Part shown: piece by piece, positions 42,746 through 51,787 of the stretch
Numbering within the stretch: position 1 is the stretch's first letter
Layout: each line of letters begins with the position of its first letter
Origin: Saccharothrix sp. NRRL B-16348
GTDB lineage: Bacteria > Actinomycetota > Actinomycetes > Mycobacteriales > Pseudonocardiaceae
DNA: 64,000 nucleotides
Reading direction: 5' to 3'
NCBI RefSeq assembly: GCF_001280085.1
Contig: NZ_LGED01000013.1
Location: 62,001-126,000 of the forward strand
The notes under the pieces: generated by a model
Databases searched by the model: none
What the model was told of the DNA's origin: nothing
What the model saw: the letters and a program-made list of their open reading frames with translations, nothing else
Program-made: the position numbers and the translations under genes

Positions 42746-45496
42746 ATGGGGGGAGTGCGGTTTCGGCTGCTGGGCGAGGTCCGGGTGCTGACGCCCGGCA
42801 CGCCGGTGGTGATCAGGCACGCGCGGGTCCGGTGCGTGCTGGCGGCGCTGCTGGTGGACGTGAACCGGGTCGTCCCGGCCGACACGCTGGCCGACCGGGT
42901 GTGGGGCGAGCAACTGCCGCTGAAGCCTCGTGACGCGATCTACAACTACGTGTCCCGGCTGCGGCAGGCGCTCGTGGACGTGCCGGGAGCCACGCTCGGC
43001 AAGCGGTCCGGCGGTTACGTGGTCGACCTCGACCCGCGGGCCGTCGACCTGCACCGGTTCCGCGACCTGGTGACACCGGACGGCGACGACGAGGCGCGGG
43101 CGGAACGGCTGGGTGCGGCGCTCGGCCTCGTGACCGGTGAACCGCTGACCGGTGTCGACTCGCCGTGGGCGGCACGGGTGCGGGAGTCTCTGGAGACCGA
43201 ACTGCTCGCCGCCCGCCTCGACGAGCACGAGGTGCGGTTGCGGCTCGGGCAGCACGTCCGGCTGGTGCCGTCGTTGACCGCGCTGGCCGCCGCGCACCCG
43301 TTGGACGAGCGGATCGCGCGGCTGCTGCTGCTCGCGCTGGCGGAGAGCGGTCTGCACGCCGAAGCGCTCGCCCACTACGACGTGCTACGCCGACGCCTCG
43401 CCGACGAGCTGGGCGTCGATCCCGACCCGGACGTGCGCGAGGTCTACCAGCGACTGCTCGAGGACAGGCCCGCCCCGGCGCGGCGCCCGGCAGGCCCCGT
43501 GCCGCGCCAGTTGCCGGCGGCGCCGGGGCCGTTCGTCGGCCGGCACGACGAGCTGGACCGGCTCGACGCCGCGCTGCGGGCCGGGGCGGCCACGGTGGTG
43601 ATCTCCGCGATCGCGGGCACCGGCGGCATCGGCAAGTCCTGGCTGGCGTTGCACTGGGCCCACCGCAACGCCGACCGGTTCCCCGACGGGCAGTTGTTCG
43701 TGGACCTGCGCGGTTTCAGCCCCGACAGCGATCCGATGGAGCCGGCCGTCGCGGTGCGCGGGTTCCTCGACGCGTTGGGGGTCGAGCCCGGCCGCGTGCC
43801 CGCCGAGCCGCACGCGCAGGTGGCGTTGTTCCGCAGCCTGGTGGCCGGCAAGAGGATGTTGCTGGTGCTGGACAACGCGGCGAGCACGGCCCAGATCACG
43901 TCCCTGTTGCCGGGCAGCGACACGTGCGCGGTGGTGGTCACCAGCCGCAGCAGGCTCGCGGGCCTGGTCACCGGTCACGGCGCGCGGCACGTGCCCGTCG
44001 ACACCCTCGCCGACGCGGACGCCCGCGGCCTGCTCACCGCCCGGCTCGGCGCCGCGCGCGTCGACGCCGAACCCGCGGCGACCGACGAGCTGATCCGGCT
44101 GTGCGCCGGGTTCCCGTTGGCGTTGAGCATCATCGCCGGCCGGGCGCACACCCACCCGCACCTGTCCCTGGCCGCGCTCGCGGGCGAACTGCGCGACAGC
44201 GCGCTCGACGCGCTCGACGACACCGACCCCGCCGCGAGCCTGCCCGCCGTGCTGTCGTCATCGCACCGCGCGTTGACGGACGAGCAGGCCGAGGTGTTCG
44301 GACTGCTGGCGATGGCGCCCGGACCGGACAGCTGCCTCGCCGCGGCGAGCAGCCTCATCGGCGTCCCCCCGAGTCGCGCCCGGACCGTGCTGCGAGGGCT
44401 GGAACAGGCGTCGCTGGTCAACCAGGACGTCAACGGGCGCTACCGCATGCACGACCTGGTCCGCCGCTACGCCACCGACCGCGAACTGCCCGCCGACACC
44501 AGGCAGGCGGCGCTGCGGCGCGTGCTCGACTTCTACGTCCACACCGCGTACGCCGCCGACCTGCTCCTGGAACAGCACCGCCCGGCCATCGAGCTCGACC
44601 CGCCCGCCGACGGCGTCCGACCCGAACCGCTGCCCGACCTGCCGGCGGCGATGGCCTGGTTCGACGCCGAGCACGTCACCCTGCGCGCCGCCCAGCGCAC
44701 GGCCGCCGACCACGGCCTGCACCGCACCGCGTGGCAGCTGGCTTGGACGTTGAACACCTTCCAGTACCGGCGGGGACACCGCCACGACCAGCTCGCCGTG
44801 TGGCAGGTGGCGGTCGCCGCCGCCGGCCACCTGACCGATCCCGTCTCGCACGTCCTGGCCCACCGCTTGTTCGGGCGCGCCCACGCCGAACTCGGCCGCC
44901 ACGAGGAGGCGATCGGGCACACGCGCCAAGCCCTCGCCCTGGCCGAACGGCACCAGGATCCCGTTCAGCAGGCCCACGCGCACTACACGCTCGCGTCCGC
45001 TTTGGAGCGTCAGGGGGACGACCGGCGGGCGTTGGAGCACGCGTGCCGGGCCCTGGCGTTCTACCGCACGCTCGACCAGCCGGTGTGGACGGGCAACGCG
45101 CTCAACGCGGTGGGCTGGTACACCGCGCGCCTCGGCGACCACGACGGCGGACGCGCGCACTGCGAGGCGGCCCTGACCTTGTACCGGGAGCACCAGGACG
45201 TGGGCGGCGTGGCGCAGACCCTGGACAGCCTCGGCTACATCGACCACCACAGCGGCCACCACCGCCGGGCCGTCGAGCGCTACCGCGAAGCCGTCCGCCT
45301 CTACCACGACCTCGGCAACACCTACGAGACCGCCGAGACCCTCGACCGGCTCGGCCACGCCCACACCGCCCTCGGCGAGCGGGAGCGGGCCGGCGCGGTG
45401 TGGCGGGACGCCGTGGAGCTGTACCGGCGGCTCGGGCACGGGCAGAAGGCCGACGAGGTCGTGAAGAACATCAGACGAGAGGCAGGAGCAGGGTGA
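42746..45496 (+). CDS. AfsR/SARP-type regulator with NB-ARC and TPR domains
   Basis: 916 residues. N-terminal OmpR-type winged helix (FRLLGEVRVLTPGTPVVIR, RDAIYNYVSRLRQAL) and BTAD domain to about 250. NB-ARC ATPase about 265-500: PFVGRHDELDRLD, P-loop GTGGIGKSWLAL, MLLVLDNAAST, CAVVVTSRSRLAGL and CAGFPLALSIIAG. The C-terminal 300 residues are TPR repeats (AYTLASALERQGD-like, LDSLGYIDHHSGHH). Such proteins activate secondary-metabolism or stress genes in an ATP-dependent way. The small deazaflavin-type gene is coupled downstream. Confidence 0.93.
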   Translation: MGGVRFRLLGEVRVLTPGTPVVIRHARVRCVLAALLVDVNRVVPADTLADRVWGEQLPLKPRDAIYNYVSRLRQALVDVPGATLGKRSGGYVVDLDPRAVDLHRFRDLVTPDGDDEARAERLGAALGLVTGEPLTGVDSPWAARVRESLETELLAARLDEHEVRLRLGQHVRLVPSLTALAAAHPLDERIARLLLLALAESGLHAEALAHYDVLRRRLADELGVDPDPDVREVYQRLLEDRPAPARRPAGPVPRQLPAAPGPFVGRHDELDRLDAALRAGAATVVISAIAGTGGIGKSWLALHWAHRNADRFPDGQLFVDLRGFSPDSDPMEPAVAVRGFLDALGVEPGRVPAEPHAQVALFRSLVAGKRMLLVLDNAASTAQITSLLPGSDTCAVVVTSRSRLAGLVTGHGARHVPVDTLADADARGLLTARLGAARVDAEPAATDELIRLCAGFPLALSIIAGRAHTHPHLSLAALAGELRDSALDALDDTDPAASLPAVLSSSHRALTDEQAEVFGLLAMAPGPDSCLAAASSLIGVPPSRARTVLRGLEQASLVNQDVNGRYRMHDLVRRYATDRELPADTRQAALRRVLDFYVHTAYAADLLLEQHRPAIELDPPADGVRPEPLPDLPAAMAWFDAEHVTLRAAQRTAADHGLHRTAWQLAWTLNTFQYRRGHRHDQLAVWQVAVAAAGHLTDPVSHVLAHRLFGRAHAELGRHEEAIGHTRQALALAERHQDPVQQAHAHYTLASALERQGDDRRALEHACRALAFYRTLDQPVWTGNALNAVGWYTARLGDHDGGRAHCEAALTLYREHQDVGGVAQTLDSLGYIDHHSGHHRRAVERYREAVRLYHDLGNTYETAETLDRLGHAHTALGERERAGAVWRDAVELYRRLGHGQKADEVVKNIRREAGAG

Positions 45497-45960
45497 GCGC
45501 CAAGGCCAGCGACAGGGTTCCGTTCGCCGACGCGTCCCGCGAGGAAGTCCTCGCCTGGAACGCGGCCGTCCTGGAGGAGTACCGGGCCGAGGGTGGCCGG
45601 GTCGGCGGTGTGATGACCGGCATGGACCTGCTGCTGCTGACCACGACCGGGGCGCGGTCGGGCAAGCCCAGGAGCATCCTCACGCTCTACTTCCGCGACG
45701 GCGACCGCTACCTGGTGGTGGCGAGCAACTTCGGCAAGCCGCACCACCCGGCCTGGTTCCACAACCTGGTGGCCACGCCCGAGGTCACCGTGGAGGTGGA
45801 GGGCGACGAGTTCCCCGCCGAGGCGGTGGTCCTCGACGCCGCCGAGCGTTATCGCGCGTTCGACGCGGTGGTGGGCCGGTACCCGTTCTACGCGGGTTAC
45901 CAGGACGGCGTGACCAGGACGATCCCGGTCGTCGCGCTGACCCGGGCCGATCGGGCGTGA
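45493..45960 (+). CDS. nitroreductase/deazaflavin-dependent oxidoreductase (Ddn-like)
   Basis: 155 residues from GTG 45493, overlapping the AfsR-type stop (GTGA). Split-barrel blocks: DLLLLTTTGARSGKPRSILT, YLVVASNFGKPHHPAWFHNL and VEGDEFPAEAVVL. These match F420-binding Ddn-like proteins. Reaction probably reduction of a quinone or other small molecule. Confidence 0.9.
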   Translation: MSAKASDRVPFADASREEVLAWNAAVLEEYRAEGGRVGGVMTGMDLLLLTTTGARSGKPRSILTLYFRDGDRYLVVASNFGKPHHPAWFHNLVATPEVTVEVEGDEFPAEAVVLDAAERYRAFDAVVGRYPFYAGYQDGVTRTIPVVALTRADRA

Positions 45961-46041
45961 GCACCTGAACGACCGGCACTTCTCGCTCGACGACCACCGG
46001 CTCGTCACCGGTCTGCCCTGCCGCTGGACTGGTGAGGGCCG

Positions 46042-46566
46042 CTACGGGCGGAAGACGGTCAGCGTGGTCGGGCCCGTGAGGCTGGAGATGCCGGCGCCCC
46101 CGCACTGCAGGACGTCCGGCGTCACGAGCACGGCCACCTGCTCCGCGCTCGCGCCGGCGAACGTGCCGCCGGTGATCAGGCCCGTGTTGGTGATCACGGC
46201 CTGGCCGCCGACGTCGCTGACCGTCCAGTTGTAGGCGAACGTCGTGGGCGCGGCCAACGGGTTGCTCCACGTGTACGTGCGCGACGCCGCTCCCGCGCTG
46301 AGCAGCGTCGCGCACGACACGGTGTCGGTGAACGCCTGGCCGTACGACCCGCTGGGCGCGACCAGGTTCGTGCAGGCGGGGAAGACGCCGGTGAGGTTGC
46401 CGTGCACGAGCCGCGGTGTGTTGGTGATGGGCGGGTCGTACGTGACCGCCCACGTGCCGACGCAGACCTGCTCCACGGTCGCCGCCGAGGCGGCGCCGGT
46501 CGCGCCCGCCAAGCTGCCGGCCGTGATCAGCACCAACGCCAGGAACGAACCGAACCTCCGTGCCAT
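46042..46566 (-). CDS. secreted protein of unknown function
   Basis: 174 residues. Signal peptide RFGSFLALVLITAGSLAGAT ending ASA. The mature part is beta-rich, with four Cys (VEQVCVGTW, FPACTNLV, VSCATLLS, VLQCGGAG) that could form two disulfides. No family recognised. Monocistronic; no terminator seen. Confidence 0.75.
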   Translation of the reverse strand: MARRFGSFLALVLITAGSLAGATGAASAATVEQVCVGTWAVTYDPPITNTPRLVHGNLTGVFPACTNLVAPSGSYGQAFTDTVSCATLLSAGAASRTYTWSNPLAAPTTFAYNWTVSDVGGQAVITNTGLITGGTFAGASAEQVAVLVTPDVLQCGGAGISSLTGPTTLTVFRP

Positions 46567-46725
46567 GACACCCAGCCCTTCGTCGACGTCCTGTTGTGGG
46601 TAGCCCCTTCACCACTCCCGGGGACACCGCTGTTCGGGGCGAGCTCGCTCCACGTTCCCGGCTGAGTCGTGCCGATCCACCCGGCGCGGGTCGGGCGACG
46701 TCCGGCCCTCGCGGCCGAGCGTTGG

Positions 46726-47463
46726 TTACAGCCGGAATCCGGCAGGTCCGCGCACCGCGGCGGCGGCGAGATCCTTGACCCGGGCGGCGGACAGGGGTGT
46801 GCCGGGTGCGTTCTGGATCCAGGCCACGAAGTCCGGCCCGGTGAGGCCCGCCGGCGGCTGTCCCACGTACGGGATGGCGTACAGCGGGGTGTTGGGCTCG
46901 CTGCGCCAGCTCTCCGCCAGCGTGCCGAGGTCCACCGCGTCGAAACCGAGGACGTCCAGCAGTTCGGCCACCTCGTCCTTGGCGGCCAGGTCGTCGCCGG
47001 ACAGCGGCAGCGCCGTGCGGTCAGGGGCGCCGGCCGGGCGGAACAGGTTCAGCAGCTGCTTGGGGCCGATGCAGTGCAACGCTTTCACCACCGGTGCGCC
47101 GTCGAGGTGGCGTTGCACGAGTTCGCTGGAGGTCAGCTCGTCGCGGTCGAGTTCCGGGACGCTCCAGTCCGGCTTCGGCGCGTAGTTCATCGGGTCGATC
47201 ACGGTCTTGCCGGCGAGTTCCGCGCGGGGCAGGCGCTCGTGGGCGGCCAACGGCACGGCCGCGACGACCAGGTCGGCGGCACGTGCCACCTCGGCCGGGG
47301 TGGCCGCGCGGGCCCGTCCACCGAGTTCGGCGACGAGATCGGTCAGCGTCCCGGGGCCGCGCGAGTTGCCCAGGACGACGTCGAGGCCCGCGTCGACGGC
47401 GCGGCGGGCGACCCCCACGCCGACCATCCCCGCGCCGATGATGCCGAGCGTTGCTGTGCTCAC
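46726..47463 (-). CDS. NADP/F420-type oxidoreductase (NADPH-dependent F420 reductase-like)
   Basis: 245 residues from GTG 47463. Rossmann start TLGIIGAGMVGVGVARRAVD with VVLGNSRGPGTL (phosphate-binding Asn-Ser-Arg), and ADLVVAAVPLAAHERLP and TVIDPMNYAPKPDW. This is the pattern of F420-dependent NADP reductases and related coenzyme-binding enzymes. Divergent from a LysR gene, with palindromes in the gap. Confidence 0.87.
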   Translation of the reverse strand: MSTATLGIIGAGMVGVGVARRAVDAGLDVVLGNSRGPGTLTDLVAELGGRARAATPAEVARAADLVVAAVPLAAHERLPRAELAGKTVIDPMNYAPKPDWSVPELDRDELTSSELVQRHLDGAPVVKALHCIGPKQLLNLFRPAGAPDRTALPLSGDDLAAKDEVAELLDVLGFDAVDLGTLAESWRSEPNTPLYAIPYVGQPPAGLTGPDFVAWIQNAPGTPLSAARVKDLAAAAVRGPAGFRL

Positions 47464-47558
47464 CGCTGTTCTCCGTTCGGGTATCGCCACGCGTCGCGAC
47501 AACCGGTGTCCGCTTCGTGGTTCGCACTCATCACAGCCGCGGCGGCCCGCGCCGACAA

Positions 47559-47595
47559 TGATCAAAGATCACCGGCAGCGATCACATCGTGTGAT
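47559..47595. promoter_or_regulatory. paired palindromic operators between reductase and LysR gene
   Basis: TGATCAAAGATCA (47559-47571) and ATCACATCGTGTGAT (47581-47595) are two perfect palindromes 10 bases apart. They fit LysR-type T-N11-A sites for the regulator encoded 13 bases downstream. Confidence 0.75.
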
Positions 47596-47607
47596 AGATA
47601 GGGAGGG

Positions 47608-48456
47608 GTGGAGCTGAGGGCGTTGAAGTACTTCGTGACCGTCGCCGAGGAGTTGCACTTCGGCCGCGCGGCGGAACGGCTGCGGATCGTGCAGCCGGCG
47701 GTGAGCCAGCAGATCAGCCGGCTGGAACGTGAACTCGGCGTGCGCCTGCTCGACCGCACCTCACGCCGGGTGCGGGTCACCCCGGCCGGCGAACGGGTGC
47801 TCGCCGCGGCACGGGAGGCCCTGGCCGCGGCGGCCCGCGTGCGGGTGGTCGCCGGGGAACCGGCAGCCGCACTGCGCGTCGGCGTGGCGTCCTGCGTCAC
47901 CCCGCGGCTCGACCGCGCGCTGGCCCGCCTGCGCGACCGCGAACGCCCCGCCGAGCCGGAACTGGTCGACCTGCCGGTGACCGCGCGCCTCGACGCCGTC
48001 CGCGACGGCGGGCTGGACCTGGCGCTGGTCCGCGGCGCCGTCCGGTCCACGGCGTTGACGGTGACGCGCGCCTGGTCCGAACCCCTGCACGCGGTGCTGT
48101 CCCGCGAGCACCCCGCCGCCGGCAAGCCCGCGGTCAGCCTGCACGACCTCGACCCGCACGGCCTGCGGCTCCCCGCCCGCGACGGCGACCCGCCGCTGCA
48201 CGACGCGATCCTCGCCGCCCTGCCCGCGGCGCCGCCCCGACCGCCCGCCGGTGACGTGCTGAACGTGCTGTTCGACGTGGGCCGGGACCCGGAGGGCTGG
48301 ACGCTGATGCCGGCCGAGCAGCTCGCCGGATCCCGCTCCGCACGGGTGCTGCCCGTGCCGCTCGACCCTCCGGTGACGGTCGACGGCCACGTCGTGACGT
48401 CGCTCGTCACGCCGGCGTCGTGCGTGGCGTCGTACGTGGCCGCGTTCGCGGATTGA
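47608..48456 (+). CDS. LysR-family transcriptional regulator
   Basis: 282 residues. HTH: LKYFVTVAEELHFGRAAERL, RIVQPAVSQQISRLERELG. Periplasmic-binding-like ligand domain from about 88 (ALRVGVASCVTPRLDRAL). GTG 47608 follows GGGAGG. Likely controls the divergent reductase and itself. Confidence 0.93.
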   Translation: MELRALKYFVTVAEELHFGRAAERLRIVQPAVSQQISRLERELGVRLLDRTSRRVRVTPAGERVLAAAREALAAAARVRVVAGEPAAALRVGVASCVTPRLDRALARLRDRERPAEPELVDLPVTARLDAVRDGGLDLALVRGAVRSTALTVTRAWSEPLHAVLSREHPAAGKPAVSLHDLDPHGLRLPARDGDPPLHDAILAALPAAPPRPPAGDVLNVLFDVGRDPEGWTLMPAEQLAGSRSARVLPVPLDPPVTVDGHVVTSLVTPASCVASYVAAFAD

Positions 48457-48481
48457 GCGTTCCCGACGCTCCGACGACCGC

Positions 48482-49420
48482 CTACTCGCAGCCGACGCCG
48501 TCGTTGTCGGAGTCCAGGCCGTACTCGTCCGGGCCGATGACCTTGATCGGGCCGGTCACGTACGCGGGGCCGTTGCCCTTGCCGGGTTTGCAGTCGACGT
48601 CGCTCGCGATCGGCACGCACGGCGTGTAGCTGGCGTGGCAGCCCTGGTTCGGCGCGGGCGGCGGTGGGGCCTGGGTCGCCGGGTTCGGCTGCGGATTGGG
48701 CTGCGGTTGGGGTTCGGGCTGCGGTTGGGGTTGTGGTTCGGGATTCGGGGCGGGTTCGGCGGCGGGCGTCGTGGTGGTGGTCGTCGTGGTCGTAGTCGTG
48801 GTCGTAGTCGTGGTGGTGGTTGTTGTAGTCGTGGTCGTCGTCGGCGCGGCGGTTGTGGTCGGTGCGGTGGTCGTCGTGCGGGACGAGGTCGTGGAGAGCG
48901 GGGCAGCCGAGTCCTCAATGGACGATCCGACCTCCGCCAGTGCCCTGATCGCGATGAGCAAGAACACCAGCACCCCGGCGACGATCCACATCGGATGAGG
49001 TGATTTCCGCCGCGCCGGCGGGGCGAAGACGGCAGTCTGCGGCGGCACGACCCCGGACGTGTCACGGGGCAGGAGGAGGACGATCTCCAGCCCGCGGCCG
49101 CCGACCTGGATCACCGCCTCGCAGCCCGGCGTGCCACCGGCTTCGATCACCCTGCCCATGGTGTCGGCGTAGCGCCGGGACATCAGGTACGTCAGCTCAC
49201 CGACCCGCTGCCCGTCCAACCTGACCTCGATCGCGTACTGGCCGCGGTGCGCGCCCGAGCCGATGGTGCACCACGCCAAGCCGACCGCGACGCGCCGCCG
49301 CCCGCCCGGTGCGACGGGGTACCTCGCCAACCACGCCTGGTGGTCCTCCTCGCCCGTCACGACGACCGGGACCCCGGCCTCCAGCATGACGAGGCCTAAC
49401 GCCGAGTTCTCCACCACCAC
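48482..49420 (-). CDS. membrane-anchored protein with poly-Thr linker and Excalibur domain
   Basis: 312 residues. Cytoplasmic domain (1-130) with AWLARYPVAPGGRRRVAVGL, no family recognised. Membrane helix PHPMWIVAGVLVFLLIAIRA near 143-165. Then a Thr-rich linker including 25 consecutive Thr, a Pro-Gln-Asn repeat, and a C-terminal Excalibur domain with CHASYTPCVP, DVDCKPGKGNGPAY and the calcium-binding DSDNDGVGCE. The last part probably sits in or outside the cell wall. Confidence 0.82.
   Translation of the reverse strand: MVVENSALGLVMLEAGVPVVVTGEEDHQAWLARYPVAPGGRRRVAVGLAWCTIGSGAHRGQYAIEVRLDGQRVGELTYLMSRRYADTMGRVIEAGGTPGCEAVIQVGGRGLEIVLLLPRDTSGVVPPQTAVFAPPARRKSPHPMWIVAGVLVFLLIAIRALAEVGSSIEDSAAPLSTTSSRTTTTAPTTTAAPTTTTTTTTTTTTTTTTTTTTTTTTTPAAEPAPNPEPQPQPQPEPQPQPNPQPNPATQAPPPPAPNQGCHASYTPCVPIASDVDCKPGKGNGPAYVTGPIKVIGPDEYGLDSDNDGVGCE
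48767..48841. repeat. low-complexity tract encoding 25 consecutive Thr
   Basis: Seventy-five bases of ACN codons (mixed ACC and ACG, with a few ACA/ACT; minus strand). Codon mixing argues against simple slippage and for selection on the protein. Confidence 0.9.
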
Positions 49421-49617
49421 GCACTTCCTTTGCGCCGAACGGCTGTACGCAGCTCATCGGAACGGTCCTACGGGCCGTTACCAGACCAGGCAGAGTGACT
49501 GAACACTCACGAGGCCTAACACGCCCTCTTCTCATCGTCACTTGACAGGGCATACCTCGGCACGGTGAGCTACGAGCAGTAGTGAGTGACTAATCAATCA
49601 CAAACCTTGGAGTCATC
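49421..49617. promoter_or_regulatory. divergent promoter region
   Basis: About 200 bases with TTGACA at 49542-49547, a candidate -35 for the plus-strand copper genes; the -10 is unclear. A 12-base sequence ACGAGGCCTAAC occurs at 49389 and 49509. Confidence 0.45.
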
Positions 49618-50436
49618 GTGAGCGCCCCTGCAGTCGAACGCCGAACGTCCTCGCCGACCACCGCCCTGGCCGCGTCCCTGGTGCTGGCCGTGGCGAACGC
49701 GGTCGCCTTCCTGGTCCTGGCCGGCCAACCCAACCCGGGCATGGCGGCCGTCTCCGCCCTCCCCCTGGCGGCAGCCGCGCTGCTGTGGCGACGTGCCCGG
49801 ATCGCACCGGTCGTGACGATCGCGGTAGCGGCCCTGGTGGTGTTCTTCCGGCCGGTCGACCTCGCGTTCGACCTGGTCCGCCCCGGTGACGTGCTGCCGT
49901 TCGCGGTCGCGGCGGCACTCGTGCTCGCCGCCGGGGTGGCGATCGTGTCGTCGCTGGTCCTGGCGCTGCGCCCGAGCACCGGGAACGGTGAACGGCTCGT
50001 CGGTCTGGGCGGTGGCGCGGCCGTCGGCGTGGCGTTGGCGGCGACCTTGCTGGTGGTGTGGCCGCAGTCCGACGACACCGGGTCGCTGACCGACGAGCAG
50101 CTCTCCGCGCTGCCGACCGTGGACCTGACGAACTTCAAGTTCTCCCCGGCCCAGCTGCGCGTCGGCCCTGGTCAGCCGGTGGCGTTCAAGTTCACCAACG
50201 ACACCGACGACAACCACACGTTCACGATCACCGAGCTGGGCGTGGACATCGAGGTGCCCAGTGGCCGCACGCGGATCGCGGTGGTGAACGCCCGGCCCGG
50301 TCGGTACGCGGTGCACTGCGCGGCCGGTGACCACGAGGAGAAGGGCATGGTCGGCCGGTTGACCGTCACCGAGGACGCCCTGGCGCCCGACACCACCGCC
50401 GTGCCCGAGACGTCCGGGGCGCACCACCATGACTGA
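49618..50436 (+). CDS. four-helix membrane protein with C-terminal cupredoxin domain
   Basis: 272 residues from GTG 49618. Four hydrophobic helices in the first 150 residues (VLAVANAVAFLVLAG; VVTIAVAALVVFFR; VAAALVLAAGVAIVSSLVLA; GVALAATLLVVW). The outer cupredoxin domain shows type 1 copper ligands: His200 (DDNHTFTI), Cys234, His239 and Met244 in VHCAAGDHEEKGM. It overlaps the multicopper oxidase gene by eight bases and would pass electrons to or from it at the membrane. Confidence 0.85.
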   Translation: MSAPAVERRTSSPTTALAASLVLAVANAVAFLVLAGQPNPGMAAVSALPLAAAALLWRRARIAPVVTIAVAALVVFFRPVDLAFDLVRPGDVLPFAVAAALVLAAGVAIVSSLVLALRPSTGNGERLVGLGGGAAVGVALAATLLVVWPQSDDTGSLTDEQLSALPTVDLTNFKFSPAQLRVGPGQPVAFKFTNDTDDNHTFTITELGVDIEVPSGRTRIAVVNARPGRYAVHCAAGDHEEKGMVGRLTVTEDALAPDTTAVPETSGAHHHD

Positions 50437-51787
50437 GCGGAAGGTGTCCCGCCGGACCGCCCTGATCGCGGGCGGCCTGACCGCCGGAGGGCTGGTCGCG
50501 GGTGGTGTGCCGCTGCTGCGCGCCGCCCTCGCCGGAGCCGGACCCGCCGACGGCCCGGCACTGCCCCGGCCGGCCGCGTTGCCGTTGCACGCGGGCGCGG
50601 ACGGCGTGCTGCGGGGCGAGCTGGTCGCCGCCCCGGCCGGCAACTCCTTGCGCTACAACGGTTCCGCGCCCGGACCGCTGGTCAAGCTCCGCGAAGGCGA
50701 CCGGGTCCGGCTGGAGTTCCGCAACGACCTCGACGCCGACAGCAGCCTCCACCTGCACGGCCTGCCGCTCGCACCGGCCGTGGACGCACCGCTGGCCCAC
50801 CTGTCGCCCGGCGCGACGAGCACGCAGGAATTCGCCGTGCCCGAAGGCGTGGCCGGCACCTTCTGGTACCACCCGCACGCGCACGGCGACGTCGAACGAC
50901 AACTGCTCGCGGGTCTCGCCGGACCGATCGTCGTCACCGGCGCCGCCGACGAGCTGCTGAAGTCGTGCGACGACCGGCTGTTGATGTTCACCCGCGCCGG
51001 CCAGGACATCGGCGTCAACGGCGTGGTCCGCCCCGTGCTCACGCCCACCGCCGGCCGGACCCGCCTGCGCCTGCTCAACGCCACCGCGGGCGATCACCTG
51101 CTGGTGGGCGTGCTGCGATCCGGCGACCGCGCTCCCCTGCACCTGGTCGCGACCGACGGCGGTTTCGTGGCCGAGCCGGTCGAGATCACCGAGGTCCTGC
51201 TGGCGCCCGGTGAACGCGCCGAGGTGCTGGTGGACACCAGCGTCGCCGGTCGGCTGGAACTCACCGCGCTGCCGTACTCGGTCTACGGCACGGGCGGCGC
51301 GGCGAGCACCGCGTTCCGGCTGGCCGCGCTGGACGTCCCGCCGGGCCTGGCCCCCGTCGCGCTGCCCGCACGGCTGCGCGACGTGGAGGTGCTGGACGAA
51401 GCCGACGCCGTGCGCCGCCGGCGGATCGTGTTCGGCGGCACCGGGACCGACCACTTCACGCTGGACGGCAGGACGTTCGACCACCACCGCGTGGACCTGG
51501 AGGCACACCTGGACACCCTGGAGGTCTGGGACGTCGTCAACGACCACACCACCGACCACCCGTTCCACCTGCACAGCTACTCGTTCCAAATCCTGTCCCG
51601 CGACGGCGTCCCGGAACCGCTGCGGGCCTGGCGCGACACCGTCAACGTCCCACCGGGCGGCACCGTCACGATCGCCGTCCCGTTCCGCGGCGAACCGGGC
51701 CGCACGGTCTACCACTGCCACATCGCCTCCCACGAGGACCTGGGCATGATGGGCGTGCTGGAGGTGCGTCCGCCGTCCGCGCCTTGA
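50429..51787 (+). CDS. Tat-exported multicopper oxidase
   Basis: 452 residues. Twin-arginine signal RRTALIAGGLTAGGLV. The four copper motifs are present: LHLHGLPL, YHPHAHGD, HPFHLHSYSF and HCHIASHEDLGMMG (type 1 Cys-His-Met). Likely laccase-type, three-domain by length. Coupled with the membrane cupredoxin and, by a TTGA overlap, with the following RHIM-like gene. Confidence 0.92.
   Translation: MTERKVSRRTALIAGGLTAGGLVAGGVPLLRAALAGAGPADGPALPRPAALPLHAGADGVLRGELVAAPAGNSLRYNGSAPGPLVKLREGDRVRLEFRNDLDADSSLHLHGLPLAPAVDAPLAHLSPGATSTQEFAVPEGVAGTFWYHPHAHGDVERQLLAGLAGPIVVTGAADELLKSCDDRLLMFTRAGQDIGVNGVVRPVLTPTAGRTRLRLLNATAGDHLLVGVLRSGDRAPLHLVATDGGFVAEPVEITEVLLAPGERAEVLVDTSVAGRLELTALPYSVYGTGGAASTAFRLAALDVPPGLAPVALPARLRDVEVLDEADAVRRRRIVFGGTGTDHFTLDGRTFDHHRVDLEAHLDTLEVWDVVNDHTTDHPFHLHSYSFQILSRDGVPEPLRAWRDTVNVPPGGTVTIAVPFRGEPGRTVYHCHIASHEDLGMMGVLEVRPPSAP

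Noticed and set aside
48767..48841. Repeat tract as a possible CRISPR or tandem-repeat locus
   Set aside because: It is a continuous coding Thr run with no spacers.
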